Origin: an uncultured Bacteroidales bacterium
GTDB taxonomy: Bacteria > Bacteroidota > Bacteroidia > Bacteroidales > Muribaculaceae
DNA: 64,000 bases
Assembly (NCBI GenBank): GCA_902792895.1
Contig: CADBBK010000002.1
Location: 1-64,000, forward strand
Reading direction: 5' to 3'
Both the position numbers and the translations under genes were made by a program. This document shows positions 9,356 to 18,461 of the stretch, piece after piece (the stretch's first letter is position 1; each line of letters opens with the position of its first letter). Under the pieces are notes generated by a model. It searched no databases, had not been told where the DNA came from, and worked only from the letters and a program-made list of their open reading frames with translations.

Positions 9356-10879
9356 TTACTTCGACACGTCGATGAGGTTGCGGCCGGTCATCTCCTTAGG
9401 CTGGGGAATACCCATGATGTGCAGCAGGGTGGGGGCCACATCGGCCAGACGGCCGGGGGTGATGATGCGCTCCTCGTCGTCGGTAACGTAGATGATGGGC
9501 ACGGGATTGAGCGAGTGCGCGGTGTTGCTGCTACCGTCAACGTTGTAGGCGTGGTCGGCATTGCCGTGGTCTGCGATGATGAGGACTTCATAGCCCATCT
9601 CGCGGGCAGCCTCAACGGTATCATGGACACAGCCGTCGATGGTGCTCACGGCCTTGCAGATAGCGTCGTACTTGCCAGTGTGGCCCACCATGTCGCCGTT
9701 GGCGTAGTTCACCACGATGAAATCATACTTGTCCTCGCGGATAGCAGCGACAAGTTTCTCACACACCTCAGGTGCACTCATCTCGGGCTTGAGGTCATAG
9801 GTCTTCACGTCGGGCGAGGGTACCAGGATGCGGTCCTCGTTCTCGAAGGGCTCTTCGCGGCCGCCACCGAAGAAGAAGGTCACATGGGCATACTTCTCGG
9901 TCTCGGCGATGTGCAGCTGCCGCAGGCCCAGCTTGGACAGATACTCAGACATCGGGTTGACGATTACCTCCTTGGGATAGAGGATATGCAGCCCCTTGAA
10001 CGAGGCGTCGTAGAGCGTCATGCAGTAGTACTGCAGTCCAGGGATGGTCTTCATGCCGAATTCGGGCTTGTCCTCCTGTGTCAGCGCAATGGTCAGCTGG
10101 CGGGCTCGGTCGTTGCGGAAGTTGGCGAAAATCACTACGTCTCCCTCCTGGATACGGCCATCGACGGTCGAGTTGACGATGGGCATGATGAACTCGTCGG
10201 TCACCTCCTCGTCATACGACTCCTGGATGGCGCGCACCATGTCGTCGCTCTGCTTGCCCTTACCTTCGATAAGCATGTCATAGGCAATCTTGATGCGGTC
10301 CCAGTTGTTGTTGCGGTCCATGGCATAATAACGACCGATGACGGTGGCAACCGCTCCTGTGCTCTGCTTGCAGTGCTCAGCCACGGTATTTACATAGCCC
10401 TTGCCGCTCTTGGGGTCGGTATCGCGACCGTCCATGAAGCAGTGTACATAAACGCGCTTCAAGCCATACTCCTTGGCGATGTCGCACAGGGCCATGATGT
10501 GCTCTTGGGTGCTGTGGACTCCACCGGGACTCGTCAGACCCATGATGTGCAATGCCTTGTCATTATCTCTGGCATAGCTGTAGGCACTCACGATTTCGGG
10601 ATTCTCCAGGATGGACTTGTCCTCGATGCTCTTGCTGATTTTTACCAAGTCCTGGTCAACGACACGACCGGCACCGATGTTCTGGTGACCTACCTCGCTG
10701 TTACCCATCTGTCCGTCAGGCAGGCCCACGTCCCTTCCACTGGCCATCAATGTGCTGTTGGGACATGTGGCACGCAGGTAGTCAAGATATGGGGTAGGAG
10801 TCGAGTAAATTGCGTTACTACGGCTTTTGGGGCCTTCTCCCCAGCCGTCGAGAATAATTAATAAAGATTTCTTTACCAT
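9356..10879 (-). CDS. gpmI: 2,3-bisphosphoglycerate-independent phosphoglycerate mutase
   Basis: This cytosolic glycolytic enzyme interconverts 3- and 2-phosphoglycerate. It has 507 residues, normal for the metal-dependent alkaline-phosphatase-superfamily type. The N-terminus [11 protein letters not shown] holds the metal-binding Asp (D11), and the phospho-acceptor Ser is S61 in [28 protein letters not shown] near the C-terminus provides further metal ligands. The start MVKKSLL at 10879 is chosen over the in-frame ATG at 10927, because the promoter box at 10925-10932 overlaps the latter. Confidence 0.95.
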   Translation of the reverse strand: MVKKSLLIILDGWGEGPKSRSNAIYSTPTPYLDYLRATCPNSTLMASGRDVGLPDGQMGNSEVGHQNIGAGRVVDQDLVKISKSIEDKSILENPEIVSAYSYARDNDKALHIMGLTSPGGVHSTQEHIMALCDIAKEYGLKRVYVHCFMDGRDTDPKSGKGYVNTVAEHCKQSTGAVATVIGRYYAMDRNNNWDRIKIAYDMLIEGKGKQSDDMVRAIQESYDEEVTDEFIMPIVNSTVDGRIQEGDVVIFANFRNDRARQLTIALTQEDKPEFGMKTIPGLQYYCMTLYDASFKGLHILYPKEVIVNPMSEYLSKLGLRQLHIAETEKYAHVTFFFGGGREEPFENEDRILVPSPDVKTYDLKPEMSAPEVCEKLVAAIREDKYDFIVVNYANGDMVGHTGKYDAICKAVSTIDGCVHDTVEAAREMGYEVLIIADHGNADHAYNVDGSSNTAHSLNPVPIIYVTDDEERIITPGRLADVAPTLLHIMGIPQPKEMTGRNLIDVSK

Positions 10880-10924
10880 AATAGAAATATACCTAATTTG
10901 ATGTTTAACCTGATTTTGGGACCA

Positions 10925-10932
10925 CAAAGATA
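10925..10932 (-). promoter_or_regulatory. -7 box (TATCTTTG) of gpmI
   Basis: Read on the minus strand, TATCTTTG lies 45 bp before the chosen gpmI start. An upstream TTTG at normal spacing is not evident. Confidence 0.45.
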
Positions 10933-11001
10933 CGATTTTTTTTTGGTTATTGGCTCATTAGCAGGAGAGAATGCAATTCTTTTTTGGCAACTATATAAAT
11001 C

Positions 11002-11043
11002 AGGACGGCGCCTTGGCGAGATATCGCATGGGGCACCGTCCTG
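11002..11043 (-). terminator. Hairpin downstream of ridA
   Basis: AGGACGGTGCC and GGCGCCGTCCT (minus strand) form an 11-bp stem with one G-U pair, 26 bp after the RidA stop. An AT-rich stretch follows, so it is likely the ridA terminator. Confidence 0.55.
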
Positions 11044-11068
11044 TTTATGGAACGTTTCCGAGGCTTAT

Positions 11069-11446
11069 TTACTGGGCTTCGGCGATGAGTTCGATTTCTA
11101 CGAGGGCTCCCTTGGGGAGATCCTTGACAGCAAACGCACAGCGTGCGGGGAAGGGTGCAGTAAAGAACTCAGCGTACACCTCGTTCATGGGCCCGAAATT
11201 GGCGATCTCGCTCAGGAAGACGGTAGTCTTCACCACATTGTTGAGATCGAGACCTTCGCTTTGCAGGATGGCGCGGGCGTTAAGCAGGCTCTGCTTGGTC
11301 TGTTCTTTGATACCTCCCTCAGGGAATGCGCCGGTCTCGGGGATGATGGGCAGCTGGCCCGATACGAAGACGAGATTGCCGGTGCGGATAGCCTGGCTGT
11401 AGGGACCGATGGCGGCGGGAGCCTTGTCAGTGTTTAATGCTTTCAT
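11069..11446 (-). CDS. ridA: RidA-family reactive intermediate deaminase
   Basis: This 125-residue protein is of normal YjgF/YER057c/UK114 length. RidA hydrolyses reactive enamine/imine intermediates released by PLP enzymes. Visible family motifs are APAAIGPYSQAIRTGNLVF at the N-terminus, the LPIIPETGAFPEGG loop, and the C-terminal signature ARCAFAVKDLPKGALVEIE containing the catalytic-site Arg. Hairpins bound it on both sides, so it is probably transcribed alone. Confidence 0.92.
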   Translation of the reverse strand: MKALNTDKAPAAIGPYSQAIRTGNLVFVSGQLPIIPETGAFPEGGIKEQTKQSLLNARAILQSEGLDLNNVVKTTVFLSEIANFGPMNEVYAEFFTAPFPARCAFAVKDLPKGALVEIELIAEAQ

Positions 11447-11482
11447 TTTTCTTAGTTTAAAGTTTATAGTTTAGTGTTTAAA

Positions 11483-11537
11483 GTTGTCAGTCTTCGGCAT
11501 CCAGCCAATGTGCGGCTGAGGGCTGAAGACTGACAAC
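11483..11537. terminator. Long perfect hairpin between C1 peptidase and ridA
   Basis: GTTGTCAGTCTTC at 11483 pairs with GAAGACTGACAAC ending at 11537, with further partial pairing inside. It lies 12 bp past the C1 peptidase stop and probably ends that transcript. The neighbouring AT-rich TTTAAAGTTT text resembles the repeats near 63 kb. Confidence 0.5.
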
Positions 11538-11549
11538 GATGTGAATTAA

Positions 11550-12755
11550 TTACTTCTTGATACCAAGCTTCTTGGCAATCTTGGCGGGGATGGCATCCTT
11601 GTGGACGAGGATGTTCAACGTCTTAGCGCGGAAGAAGGCCTCACTGCAGTAGAAGTAGCCCTCATACAGTTGGTTGGTGTCCCAGCTGTTCTGCACCTTG
11701 AAGTACTTGTTGCCTTCCTGGTCAACGGCCTTACCCATGATTACCATGCCGTGGTCGTCGGTGGTCTCCTTGTTGTCAAACATCTCCTGACGTTCTTCAG
11801 GGGTTACCCACTGCTCCTTAACCGGGCCCTTGATGTCCCACAGTTCGGCCTCGCGGTCCCTGTCGCTCAGCTGAGCCCAACGTGCCATGTCGGTACCCTC
11901 AGCATCGGGAACTTCCTTCTTGACGGGCAGGATAGCATAACCGTTGCGCCACTTGAAGCCTTTCTCGCTGACGTCGGCACCCCAAGCGATGCTGTAGCCG
12001 TTGTCGATGGCATAGTTGGCAATCTCCAGCAGCTCATCGATGGGCACGTTCTGATAGCTGGACCACAACCAGTTGTCAGCCACCTCAAGGATGAAGGGCT
12101 GATAGAAGGGGTGGTGGGTGAACGAGCAGATGGGCACATAATCGTCCATGTTCAGGCCCAGGCTGGCAGCCCAAGTCTGCGGGGTGTAGCTCTTGCCTTC
12201 ATACATGAAGGTCTCGGGCATCTTGCCCATGTAGCTATCGATAATGGCCTTCAGACCGTCTTTCCAAGCGGGAGTGAGCTTGCCGCGGCTGTGCTTGTTG
12301 ATGGTGCCTACATAGCCGCTCAACAGCGAGGTCAGCTCGCCGGTGTCAAACTTCTTGTCACCATAGGTCATGCCGGTATAAACCTCGTTGGGCACCATAC
12401 CGTACTTGCGCCATACGTAAGGAACGTCTTCGGCTGCGCCGCCCTCGGCAAAGTTGATCTCACCATCCATGCGGATGTACTTGATGGCCTTATCATAGTA
12501 GCAGTGGTTTACCACGAAGCCTTCGCTCAGGTGAACCTCCTTGCCGGTAAGGCGCAGAATCTCGTTCTCAAAGAATGAGTTGGTCGAGTAGCACCAGCAC
12601 GTTCCGGACTTGTTCTGGTCCTTGACGGGAGTGTGGCGGATTTCCTTGGTGTCGGTGAACTTGAAACCAGTGCTGTCGGGCACGACAACCTTGTCATCAG
12701 CCATCATGTTGAACGAAATAGCCGATGCAAGCAGTAAGAATAAAAACTTCTTCAT
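11550..12755 (-). CDS. Secreted C1-family (bleomycin hydrolase/PepC-like) cysteine aminopeptidase
   Basis: This 401-residue protein has a signal peptide (MKKFLFLLLASAISFNMMA), so it is exported. The papain-like active site is visible: QNKSGTCWCYST with catalytic Cys about C53, His in DDHGMVIMG, and Asn in KVQNSWDT. The order and spacing match peptidase C1B (PepC/bleomycin hydrolase). Similar exported proteins occur in gut Bacteroidales and are thought to trim peptides in the periplasm. A TACATTTG promoter box lies about 60 bp upstream. Confidence 0.88.
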   Translation of the reverse strand: MKKFLFLLLASAISFNMMADDKVVVPDSTGFKFTDTKEIRHTPVKDQNKSGTCWCYSTNSFFENEILRLTGKEVHLSEGFVVNHCYYDKAIKYIRMDGEINFAEGGAAEDVPYVWRKYGMVPNEVYTGMTYGDKKFDTGELTSLLSGYVGTINKHSRGKLTPAWKDGLKAIIDSYMGKMPETFMYEGKSYTPQTWAASLGLNMDDYVPICSFTHHPFYQPFILEVADNWLWSSYQNVPIDELLEIANYAIDNGYSIAWGADVSEKGFKWRNGYAILPVKKEVPDAEGTDMARWAQLSDRDREAELWDIKGPVKEQWVTPEERQEMFDNKETTDDHGMVIMGKAVDQEGNKYFKVQNSWDTNQLYEGYFYCSEAFFRAKTLNILVHKDAIPAKIAKKLGIKK

Positions 12756-12814
12756 AAGTGAATTGAGTTAGTTATTAATGTGATTAGGTTAATTGTATTT
12801 CTTGATGTAACTTG

Positions 12815-12822
12815 CAAATGTA
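12815..12822 (-). promoter_or_regulatory. -7 box (TACATTTG) of the C1 peptidase
   Basis: On the minus strand TACATTTG lies 59 bp before the start codon. The upstream box is not clear. Confidence 0.45.
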
Positions 12823-12874
12823 ATCATTTTTTTTGATATCCTCGGTTTTTGGTAGAATATTTGTCTAATTATTT

Positions 12875-12927
12875 AAAAAAAGTGCCCTGCTGTGGTCTGT
12901 TGAACCATGGCAAAGGCACTGTTTTTT
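12875..12927 (-). terminator. Bidirectional-looking terminator hairpin
   Basis: AGTGCC at 12881 and GGCACT at 12915 form a stem, with further pairing around CTGTGG/CCATGG. An A tract precedes it and a T tract follows it, so it could terminate in either direction. It lies between two divergent genes, where no gene terminator is expected. Confidence 0.55.
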
Positions 12928-12959
12928 CTAGAATCAGATAGATAAGATTTGATTGATGA
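12875..12959 (-). ncRNA. Candidate small RNA between promoter-bearing repeat and terminator
   Basis: A strong promoter-like sequence (12965-12996, minus) would start transcription near 12959, and the hairpin with T tract at 12875-12927 would end it, giving an RNA of about 85 nt. No convincing protein is encoded. It could equally be an untranslated leader or attenuator for the C1 peptidase. This is inference from sequence only. Confidence 0.3.
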
Positions 12960-12964
12960 TGCCG

Positions 12965-12996
12965 CAAAGATAGTGCAAGCCGAGCGGAATGCCAAA
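12965..12996 (-). promoter_or_regulatory. Promoter carried by the 77-bp repeat (TTTG-N20-TATCTTTG)
   Basis: On the minus strand TTTG (12993-12996) and TATCTTTG (12965-12972) are separated by exactly 20 bp. The TTTG and the whole spacer are repeat sequence, so the element supplies half the promoter. It points toward the C1 peptidase. Confidence 0.55.
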
Positions 12997-13171
12997 TTTA
13001 TTTGAGCATTTCCGAGGCGCCGCCTATCTTCGACCGTCAGGTCAGCGAAGTGCAAGCTGAGCGGAATGCCAAATTTATTTGAGCATTTCCGAGGCGCCGC
13101 CTATCTTCGACCGTCAGGTCAACGTAGTGCAAGCCGAGCGGAATGCCAAATTTATTTGAGCATTTCCGAGG
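12973..13171. repeat. Tandem 77-bp intergenic repeat, about 2.6 copies
   Basis: GTGCAAGC recurs at 12973, 13050 and 13127, and the sequence between is nearly identical, so the period is 77 bp. Each unit holds an imperfect palindrome (GCCGAGCGGAATGCCAAAT versus ATTTGAGCATTTCCGAGGC). The palindrome resembles an extragenic repeat I know from Bacteroidales genomes. A minus-strand reading frame (12873-13055) passes through it but looks like repeat translation, not a gene. The rest of 12756-13256 holds only the promoters and hairpin listed. Confidence 0.85.
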
Positions 13172-13221
13172 TCCTATATACGTACTATAACAACACCGCT
13201 AGAACTTTTGGGCCTTGACGA

Positions 13222-13252
13222 TTGGCCAAATGAAGAAAAATGATTACCTTTG
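13222..13252 (+). promoter_or_regulatory. mutS2 promoter (TTG-N20-TACCTTTG)
   Basis: TTG at 13222-13224 and TACCTTTG at 13245-13252 have ideal 20-bp spacing. Transcription would begin at about 13257-13260, essentially at the mutS2 ATG. Confidence 0.65.
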
Positions 13253-13256
13253 TACT

Positions 13257-15713
13257 ATGATTTATCCCTCTAATTTTGAGACTAAGATAGGTTTTGACGC
13301 TGTGAGGCGCGAACTGGAACGCCATTGTGTGAGTGCGTTGGGTGCTGCCAACGTGCCGCGCTTGCATTTCTCGACGCGCCGTGATGAGGTGTTGCGATGG
13401 CTGGAGGAGACCAACGAGTTCCTCTCCATCGTGCAGACAGGCAAGGAATTTCCATTAAGTTACTACTTCGACCTGCGTGTCGTACTCAAGGAAGTTTCGA
13501 CCCCAGGCACTTTTCTGTCGGCTGAGCGGCTGTTCGACCTGCAACGTCTGTTGGTGACTGTGACTCAAGTGGTGCGCTTCTTTGCCGTCGATGGTGACGG
13601 TAATTCACCTTATCCGCGATTACGGGAACTGACCAGCGGCATGCAGTCCTTCCCCGAGTTGAGCACTGCCATCGGACACGTCCTGGACAAAGCCGGTAAC
13701 ATCAAGGACACGGCCTCACCTCACTTGCAGGAACTGCGCGTTGCAATAGCCCGCGTGACCAGCAGCATCAATGGCACCCTGCGCCGCATCATTTCTCAGG
13801 GCAAGCAAGAGGGAATTCTTGAGGCCGATGTACAGCCCTCGTTGCGCGACGGACGCTTGGTGCTCCCCGTGAGTGCCATGAACAAGCGCAAACTCCATGG
13901 TATCGTTCATGACGAGAGTGCTACGGGCAAGACTGTGTTTATTGAGCCTGATGCCATTGTCGAGGCTAACAACCGTATCCGTGAAACCGAGGCCGAGATA
14001 GCTCGCGAAATCATCCGCATCCTCACCGCTGTGACCGACCAGATACGTCCTCACCTCGATGACTTGGCCAGCGTGCTCGACACGTTGGGACAATTGGATT
14101 TCATTCGCGCCAAGGCACTGTTTGCTCAGGATATCGGGGCACAGATGTGCCATGTGGACCGTAAGCCCGTCGTCGAGTGGTACGGGGCGACACATCCCGC
14201 CCTGTTGCTATCGCTGCGTTCCCAGGGCAAAGAAGTGGTGCCATTGAACATCACGTTGAACAAGCAGCAGCGCATCCTGGTGATTTCCGGCCCCAATGCC
14301 GGTGGCAAGTCGGTGTGTCTCAAGACTGTCGGCATTGTGCAGTACATGGTGCAGTGCGGTCTGTTGCCCACCTTGCGTGACAATTCCCACATCGGCTTGT
14401 TCCATGATATTTTCATCGATATCGGTGACCAGCAGAGCATAGAGAACGACTTGAGTACCTATAGCAGCCATTTGCAGAACATGAAGTTGTTCCTCGCTAA
14501 AGGTGGCAAAGAAACTCTTATTCTCATCGATGAGATGGGCAGTGGCACCGAGCCGCAGATTGGCGGTGCAATAGCCCAATCCATACTCGAACAACTCAAC
14601 GACCATCAGGTGATGGGCGTAGTGACAACCCACTACCAGAACCTCAAGCACTTTGCCGACGAGGCCGATGGTGTTGTCAATGGTGCTATGCTCTATGATC
14701 GCCAGCACATGCAGCCGCTGTTCCAGTTGTCAATCGGTTATCCGGGTAGCTCATTTGCCATCGAGATTGCCCGTAAGACGGGTTTGCCCCAACAAGTCAT
14801 CGACAAGGCAAGCGAGATTGTAGGTAGCGACTACATCAATATGGATAAATACCTGCTCGACATTGTGCGTGACCGCCGTTACTGGGAGAACAAGCGCCAA
14901 GACGTGCGGGCCAAGGAGAAGCATCTCGACCAGCTGATTGCCAACTATGACGAGCGCTTGGACAACATCAGGGCTGAGCATCGCCAGATTATCCACGATG
15001 CTCGTGCCGAAGCACAGGAAATCCTTCGTGGGAGCAATGCCCAAATCGAGAGAACCATCAAAGAGATACGTGAGCAGCAGGCCGAGAAAGAACGTACCAA
15101 GGAACTGCGTCGGCAACTTGATGAATTCAAGCAGCGTCTCAATGCCGAGGAACCTGAAGACCCCTCGCGCCTCAAGGAACTCACCCCCAAGGACAAGCCG
15201 CATCGCAAACAGCCCAAGAAACGCCCTGCCGCCAAGCAGCCTGCCAAGGATCGCCCGTTACAGGCTGGCGACAATGTGGTCATCAAGGGCACCACGACCG
15301 TAGGCTCGCTCATCAGCATTGACGAGAAATATGCCCTCGTGGCTTTCGGTAACATCAAGACGCGTATCGAGGCCGACAAGGTGGAGCGCACTATGCGCAA
15401 GGAGAAGACTCCTAAGCCCGAGTCGTTGGGCCGCAGTACGACCGACGAAATCCGTACCCGCCAGCTGAATTTCAAGCCCGACATCGACGTGCGCGGTATG
15501 AGGGCCGATGAAGCGCTGCAGGCCATTACCTATTTTATCGATGATGCCATCCAGTTCAGCGCCCAGCGTGTGCGTATCCTCCATGGCACGGGCACGGGTG
15601 CCCTGAAGGTGGCCATCCGCAACTATCTGCATACCGTCAATGGCGTGAAGTCCTATCGTGACGAGCATGTGCAATTCGGTGGGGCGGGCATTACTGTCGT
15701 TGAATTGGAATAA
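13257..15713 (+). CDS. mutS2: MutS2 family ATPase/endonuclease
   Basis: The 818-residue protein has a MutS-type core and ATPase with Walker A GPNAGGKSVCLKTVG (about residues 345-359) and Walker B LILIDEMGSGTEP. A long coiled coil follows (about 540-640), then a basic linker, and a C-terminal Smr nuclease domain with DVRGM and HGTGTGAL. MutS2 proteins suppress recombination or rescue collided ribosomes in other bacteria; which applies here is unknown. In-frame ATGs exist at 13215 and 13230, but both lie upstream of the promoter's predicted start site, and MIYPSNFETKIGFD matches how Bacteroides homologues begin, so 13257 is chosen. Confidence 0.92.
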   Translation: MIYPSNFETKIGFDAVRRELERHCVSALGAANVPRLHFSTRRDEVLRWLEETNEFLSIVQTGKEFPLSYYFDLRVVLKEVSTPGTFLSAERLFDLQRLLVTVTQVVRFFAVDGDGNSPYPRLRELTSGMQSFPELSTAIGHVLDKAGNIKDTASPHLQELRVAIARVTSSINGTLRRIISQGKQEGILEADVQPSLRDGRLVLPVSAMNKRKLHGIVHDESATGKTVFIEPDAIVEANNRIRETEAEIAREIIRILTAVTDQIRPHLDDLASVLDTLGQLDFIRAKALFAQDIGAQMCHVDRKPVVEWYGATHPALLLSLRSQGKEVVPLNITLNKQQRILVISGPNAGGKSVCLKTVGIVQYMVQCGLLPTLRDNSHIGLFHDIFIDIGDQQSIENDLSTYSSHLQNMKLFLAKGGKETLILIDEMGSGTEPQIGGAIAQSILEQLNDHQVMGVVTTHYQNLKHFADEADGVVNGAMLYDRQHMQPLFQLSIGYPGSSFAIEIARKTGLPQQVIDKASEIVGSDYINMDKYLLDIVRDRRYWENKRQDVRAKEKHLDQLIANYDERLDNIRAEHRQIIHDARAEAQEILRGSNAQIERTIKEIREQQAEKERTKELRRQLDEFKQRLNAEEPEDPSRLKELTPKDKPHRKQPKKRPAAKQPAKDRPLQAGDNVVIKGTTTVGSLISIDEKYALVAFGNIKTRIEADKVERTMRKEKTPKPESLGRSTTDEIRTRQLNFKPDIDVRGMRADEALQAITYFIDDAIQFSAQRVRILHGTGTGALKVAIRNYLHTVNGVKSYRDEHVQFGGAGITVVELE

Positions 15714-15743
15714 TAAAGCATCGTTGAGTCTATGTCAATCTAT

Positions 15744-15763
15744 GCCGTGACTTCAGTCGCGGC
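15744..15763. terminator. Small hairpin between mutS2 and the M3 peptidase
   Basis: GCCGTGAC-TTCA-GTCGCGGC forms an 8-bp stem with one G-U pair in the 70-bp gap. No T tract follows, so it may be a partial terminator or a processing site. Confidence 0.35.
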
Positions 15764-15783
15764 CATCAAATAATACAATAAAG

Positions 15784-17832
15784 ATGATAGAAAACAATAT
15801 CTTTTTCAAGCCGTTCAGGACAACAGGTGGTGCTGTGCCGTTTGACCGCATCACATCCGCCGACTACGAACCTGCCATCCTGCAGGGCATCAAGGAGCAT
15901 GATGCCGAGGTCAAAGCCATCACCGATAACGAGGCCGAGGCGACCTTCGAAAACACCATTGTGGCTCTCGATCGCTCCGGAGCGATGCTGAACCGTGTCT
16001 TGGGCGTCTTTTATCCGATGTTGTCGGCCAACGCCGATGACGCCCTGCTTGCCGTGAGCGAACTCATGGCGCCCGTGCTGAGTGAGCACTTCAACAGCAT
16101 CACGCTCAACGAGCAACTGTGGCAGCGCGTGAAATATGTCCATGATCATTTCGATGAGGAAAAATATGACGTGGAGGATCGGATGCTGATGAGGGAAACC
16201 TACGACGGCTTCGTGCGTAGCGGTGCCAATCTGCAAGGAGCGGACCGTGAGCGCTACCGTGAGTTGTCAAAACGGTTGACCGAACTGACGCTGAAGTTTG
16301 ACCAGAATGCCCTCAAGGAAACACCCCGATACGAGCTCTGGCTCACTGCTGACGACCTCGCCGGACTGCCCGAGAGCACCTTGGATGCTGCCCGTCAAGC
16401 TGCAAAGGACAAGGGCCGTGACGATGCGTGGCTGGTGACTTTGCAGGCACCCAGCTATGGTCCGTTCATGAAGTACAGTGACCGCCGCGATTTGCGTGAG
16501 AAACTGTACAAGATGTACAACCGCCAGTGCACCGCTGGCGAATATTGCAATCTCGACATTTTGCGTGAGATAGCCAACACCAGGCTTGAAGTCGCCCGGT
16601 TAATGGGTTGCAAGACCTTTGCAGAATACAAGTTGCAGCACACGATGGCGCAGCAGCCGGCTAATGTCTATGATATGCTCAACAGTTTGCGTGATGCCTA
16701 TCTGCCTGTCGAGCGAAGTGAGATGGAGCGGCTGGAAGCCTTTGCCTCCAATCTGGAAGGTAAACCCGTGAAGATCATGCCGTGGGACTATGCCTACTAC
16801 AGCAACAAGGAGAAGGATTCGATGTTTGACATCAACGATGAGTTGTTGCGTCCTTACTTTGAACTGGGACAAGTAACCAAGGGCGTCTTTGGCTTTGCCA
16901 CTCGCATGTACGGCCTGCGCTTTGTTCCCAACAACGATGCACAGGTGTTCCACCCCGAGGTCGAGGTCTATGACGTGACCGACGAGGATGGCCGTGCTGT
17001 GGGCATGCTCTATGTGGATTTCTTCCCGCGTGCCACTAAGCAGAGTGGGGCGTGGATGACAAGTTTCCGCGAGCAGTATGTCGATGATGACGGCAATGAC
17101 GTGCGCCCGCTGGTGACCTTGACGATGAATTTCACTCGTCCCACCGAGTCCAAGCCCTCGTTGCTCACCGTGCGCGAGGTCGAGACTTTCATGCATGAGT
17201 TCGGACATGCCTTGCACCAGTTGCTGAGCCGTTGCAAGTACCAGTCGCTCTCGGGCACTAATGTTTACCGTGACTTTGTCGAGGTTCCCTCTCAGTTCAA
17301 TGAGAACTACGTCTATGAGCGGGAGTTCCTCGATAGTTTCGCGCGCCATTACCAGACGGGTGAGCCCGTGCCTCAGGAGTTGATCGACCGCCTGATAGCC
17401 TCCTCTCAGTATGGCGCTGCCTATGCCTGCGTGCGCCAGTTGGGATTTGGCTACATCGACATGGCTTGGCACAGCATCACGGCTCCCTACGAGGGCGATG
17501 ATTATGACTTTGAATACGCTGCTGTCAAGGACGTGCAGGCCTTTGAACCTGTTGAGGGATGTATGATGTCACAGCACTTCACCCACATCTTCTCGGGGGG
17601 CTACGCGGCTGGCTACTATGGCTACAAGTGGGCCGAGATGATTGAGTGTGATGCCTTCGATAAGTTCAAGCAGGACGGCATCTTCAATCGTGAAACAGCA
17701 CGCTCATGGGTCGAGAACGTCCTCTCCCGTGGCGGCACCGAGGCACCGATGACGCTTTACAAGCGCTTCCGTGGCTCGGAACCCCACATCGACGCCATGA
17801 TGCGCCGCGACGGTATCCAACTCACAAAATAA
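15784..17832 (+). CDS. M3-family metallopeptidase (oligopeptidase A / Dcp type)
   Basis: The 682-residue protein lacks a signal peptide, suggesting a cytoplasmic oligopeptidase that degrades short peptides. The zinc motif HEFGHALHQLLS is followed about 25 residues later by the third ligand region DFVEVPSQFNENYV, the arrangement typical of peptidase M3. The N-terminus (FKPFRTTGGAVPFDRITSAD) and C-terminus (FRGSEPHIDAMMRRDGI) match the Dcp/OpdA group. The acetyltransferase gene starts 11 bp after the stop, so the two are likely co-transcribed. Confidence 0.92.
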   Translation: MIENNIFFKPFRTTGGAVPFDRITSADYEPAILQGIKEHDAEVKAITDNEAEATFENTIVALDRSGAMLNRVLGVFYPMLSANADDALLAVSELMAPVLSEHFNSITLNEQLWQRVKYVHDHFDEEKYDVEDRMLMRETYDGFVRSGANLQGADRERYRELSKRLTELTLKFDQNALKETPRYELWLTADDLAGLPESTLDAARQAAKDKGRDDAWLVTLQAPSYGPFMKYSDRRDLREKLYKMYNRQCTAGEYCNLDILREIANTRLEVARLMGCKTFAEYKLQHTMAQQPANVYDMLNSLRDAYLPVERSEMERLEAFASNLEGKPVKIMPWDYAYYSNKEKDSMFDINDELLRPYFELGQVTKGVFGFATRMYGLRFVPNNDAQVFHPEVEVYDVTDEDGRAVGMLYVDFFPRATKQSGAWMTSFREQYVDDDGNDVRPLVTLTMNFTRPTESKPSLLTVREVETFMHEFGHALHQLLSRCKYQSLSGTNVYRDFVEVPSQFNENYVYEREFLDSFARHYQTGEPVPQELIDRLIASSQYGAAYACVRQLGFGYIDMAWHSITAPYEGDDYDFEYAAVKDVQAFEPVEGCMMSQHFTHIFSGGYAAGYYGYKWAEMIECDAFDKFKQDGIFNRETARSWVENVLSRGGTEAPMTLYKRFRGSEPHIDAMMRRDGIQLTK

Positions 17833-17843
17833 AGAATACTAGG

Positions 17844-18347
17844 ATGAACAGGACAATAAGGAGAGCAAGGATGGAAGATGTGCCGGTCATCATGCGGCTC
17901 ATCGATGAGGCCCGCGCTATCATGCGCTCGTGCGGTAACGTGAACCAGTGGATTGATGGCTATCCCAGCGAGGCAACCATTGTCGAGGACATCAACAACG
18001 GCCACTGCTATCTGCTGGTGGAAGAGGGTGGAGAAATTCTGGCTTCTTTTGCTTTCATTCCGGGACCGGAACCGACCTATAAGGAAATCTTCGAGGGCAA
18101 GTGGCTCGACGACGAACCCTACCATGTGGTGCACCGCTTGGCCAGTACGGCCTCAAGTCACGGTGTGTTCAAGGACGTGATGGACTATTGCATGGCTACC
18201 GCGGGTAACCTGCGCATCGATACCCACCGCGACAATGTCATCATGCATCACGTCATCAACCAGTACGGATTCACCTATTGCGGTATCATCTACTTGCTCA
18301 ATGGGGACGAGCGCTTAGCCTATCAGTTAAACGCCCGTCATAGTTAA
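17844..18347 (+). CDS. GNAT-family N-acetyltransferase
   Basis: The 167-residue protein matches the GCN5-related acetyltransferase fold: MNRTIRRARMEDVPVIMRLIDEAR at the start, a central beta-hairpin (CYLLVEEGGEILASFAFI), an acetyl-CoA loop region around VVHRLASTASSHGVFKDVMDY, and the end NQYGFTYCGIIYLLNGDERLAY. The substrate cannot be predicted. The reading frame extends upstream to 17706 inside the M3 gene, but the ATG at 17844 just after that stop is the sensible start. A strong terminator follows. Confidence 0.82.
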   Translation: MNRTIRRARMEDVPVIMRLIDEARAIMRSCGNVNQWIDGYPSEATIVEDINNGHCYLLVEEGGEILASFAFIPGPEPTYKEIFEGKWLDDEPYHVVHRLASTASSHGVFKDVMDYCMATAGNLRIDTHRDNVIMHHVINQYGFTYCGIIYLLNGDERLAYQLNARHS

Positions 18348-18379
18348 TCCCCATTAATCCCCATCATCCTCATGCTATA

Positions 18380-18423
18380 AAACAATCAGGGCCGGCCATC
18401 ATTGGCCGGCCCTGATTTGTTAT
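18380..18423. terminator. Bidirectional terminator (convergent genes)
   Basis: AACAATCAGGGCCGGCC and GGCCGGCCCTGATTTGTT form a near-perfect GC-rich stem around ATCATT, flanked by A and T runs. It separates the GNAT gene and the minus-strand lipoprotein. Confidence 0.85.
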
Positions 18424-18461
18424 AAGGATTTACTCTTGTGTTGCGTTCTGTTCGCGATTGA

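Noticed and set aside
9311-10861. 516-residue open frame on the plus strand opposite gpmI
   Set aside because: It is a shadow of gpmI: low-complexity Val/His/Gly composition, no start context, and the opposite strand is a clear housekeeping gene.
12873-13055. 60-residue minus-strand frame through the 77-bp repeat
   Set aside because: The peptide is translated repeat sequence; I regard it as a mis-call that such repeats commonly cause.
12973-13171. Possible CRISPR array
   Set aside because: Units are 77 bp and nearly identical throughout, with no unique spacers and no cas genes nearby.
18380-18423. GC-rich palindrome as an attachment or recombination site
   Set aside because: The A and T runs around it and its place between convergent stops fit a bidirectional terminator.
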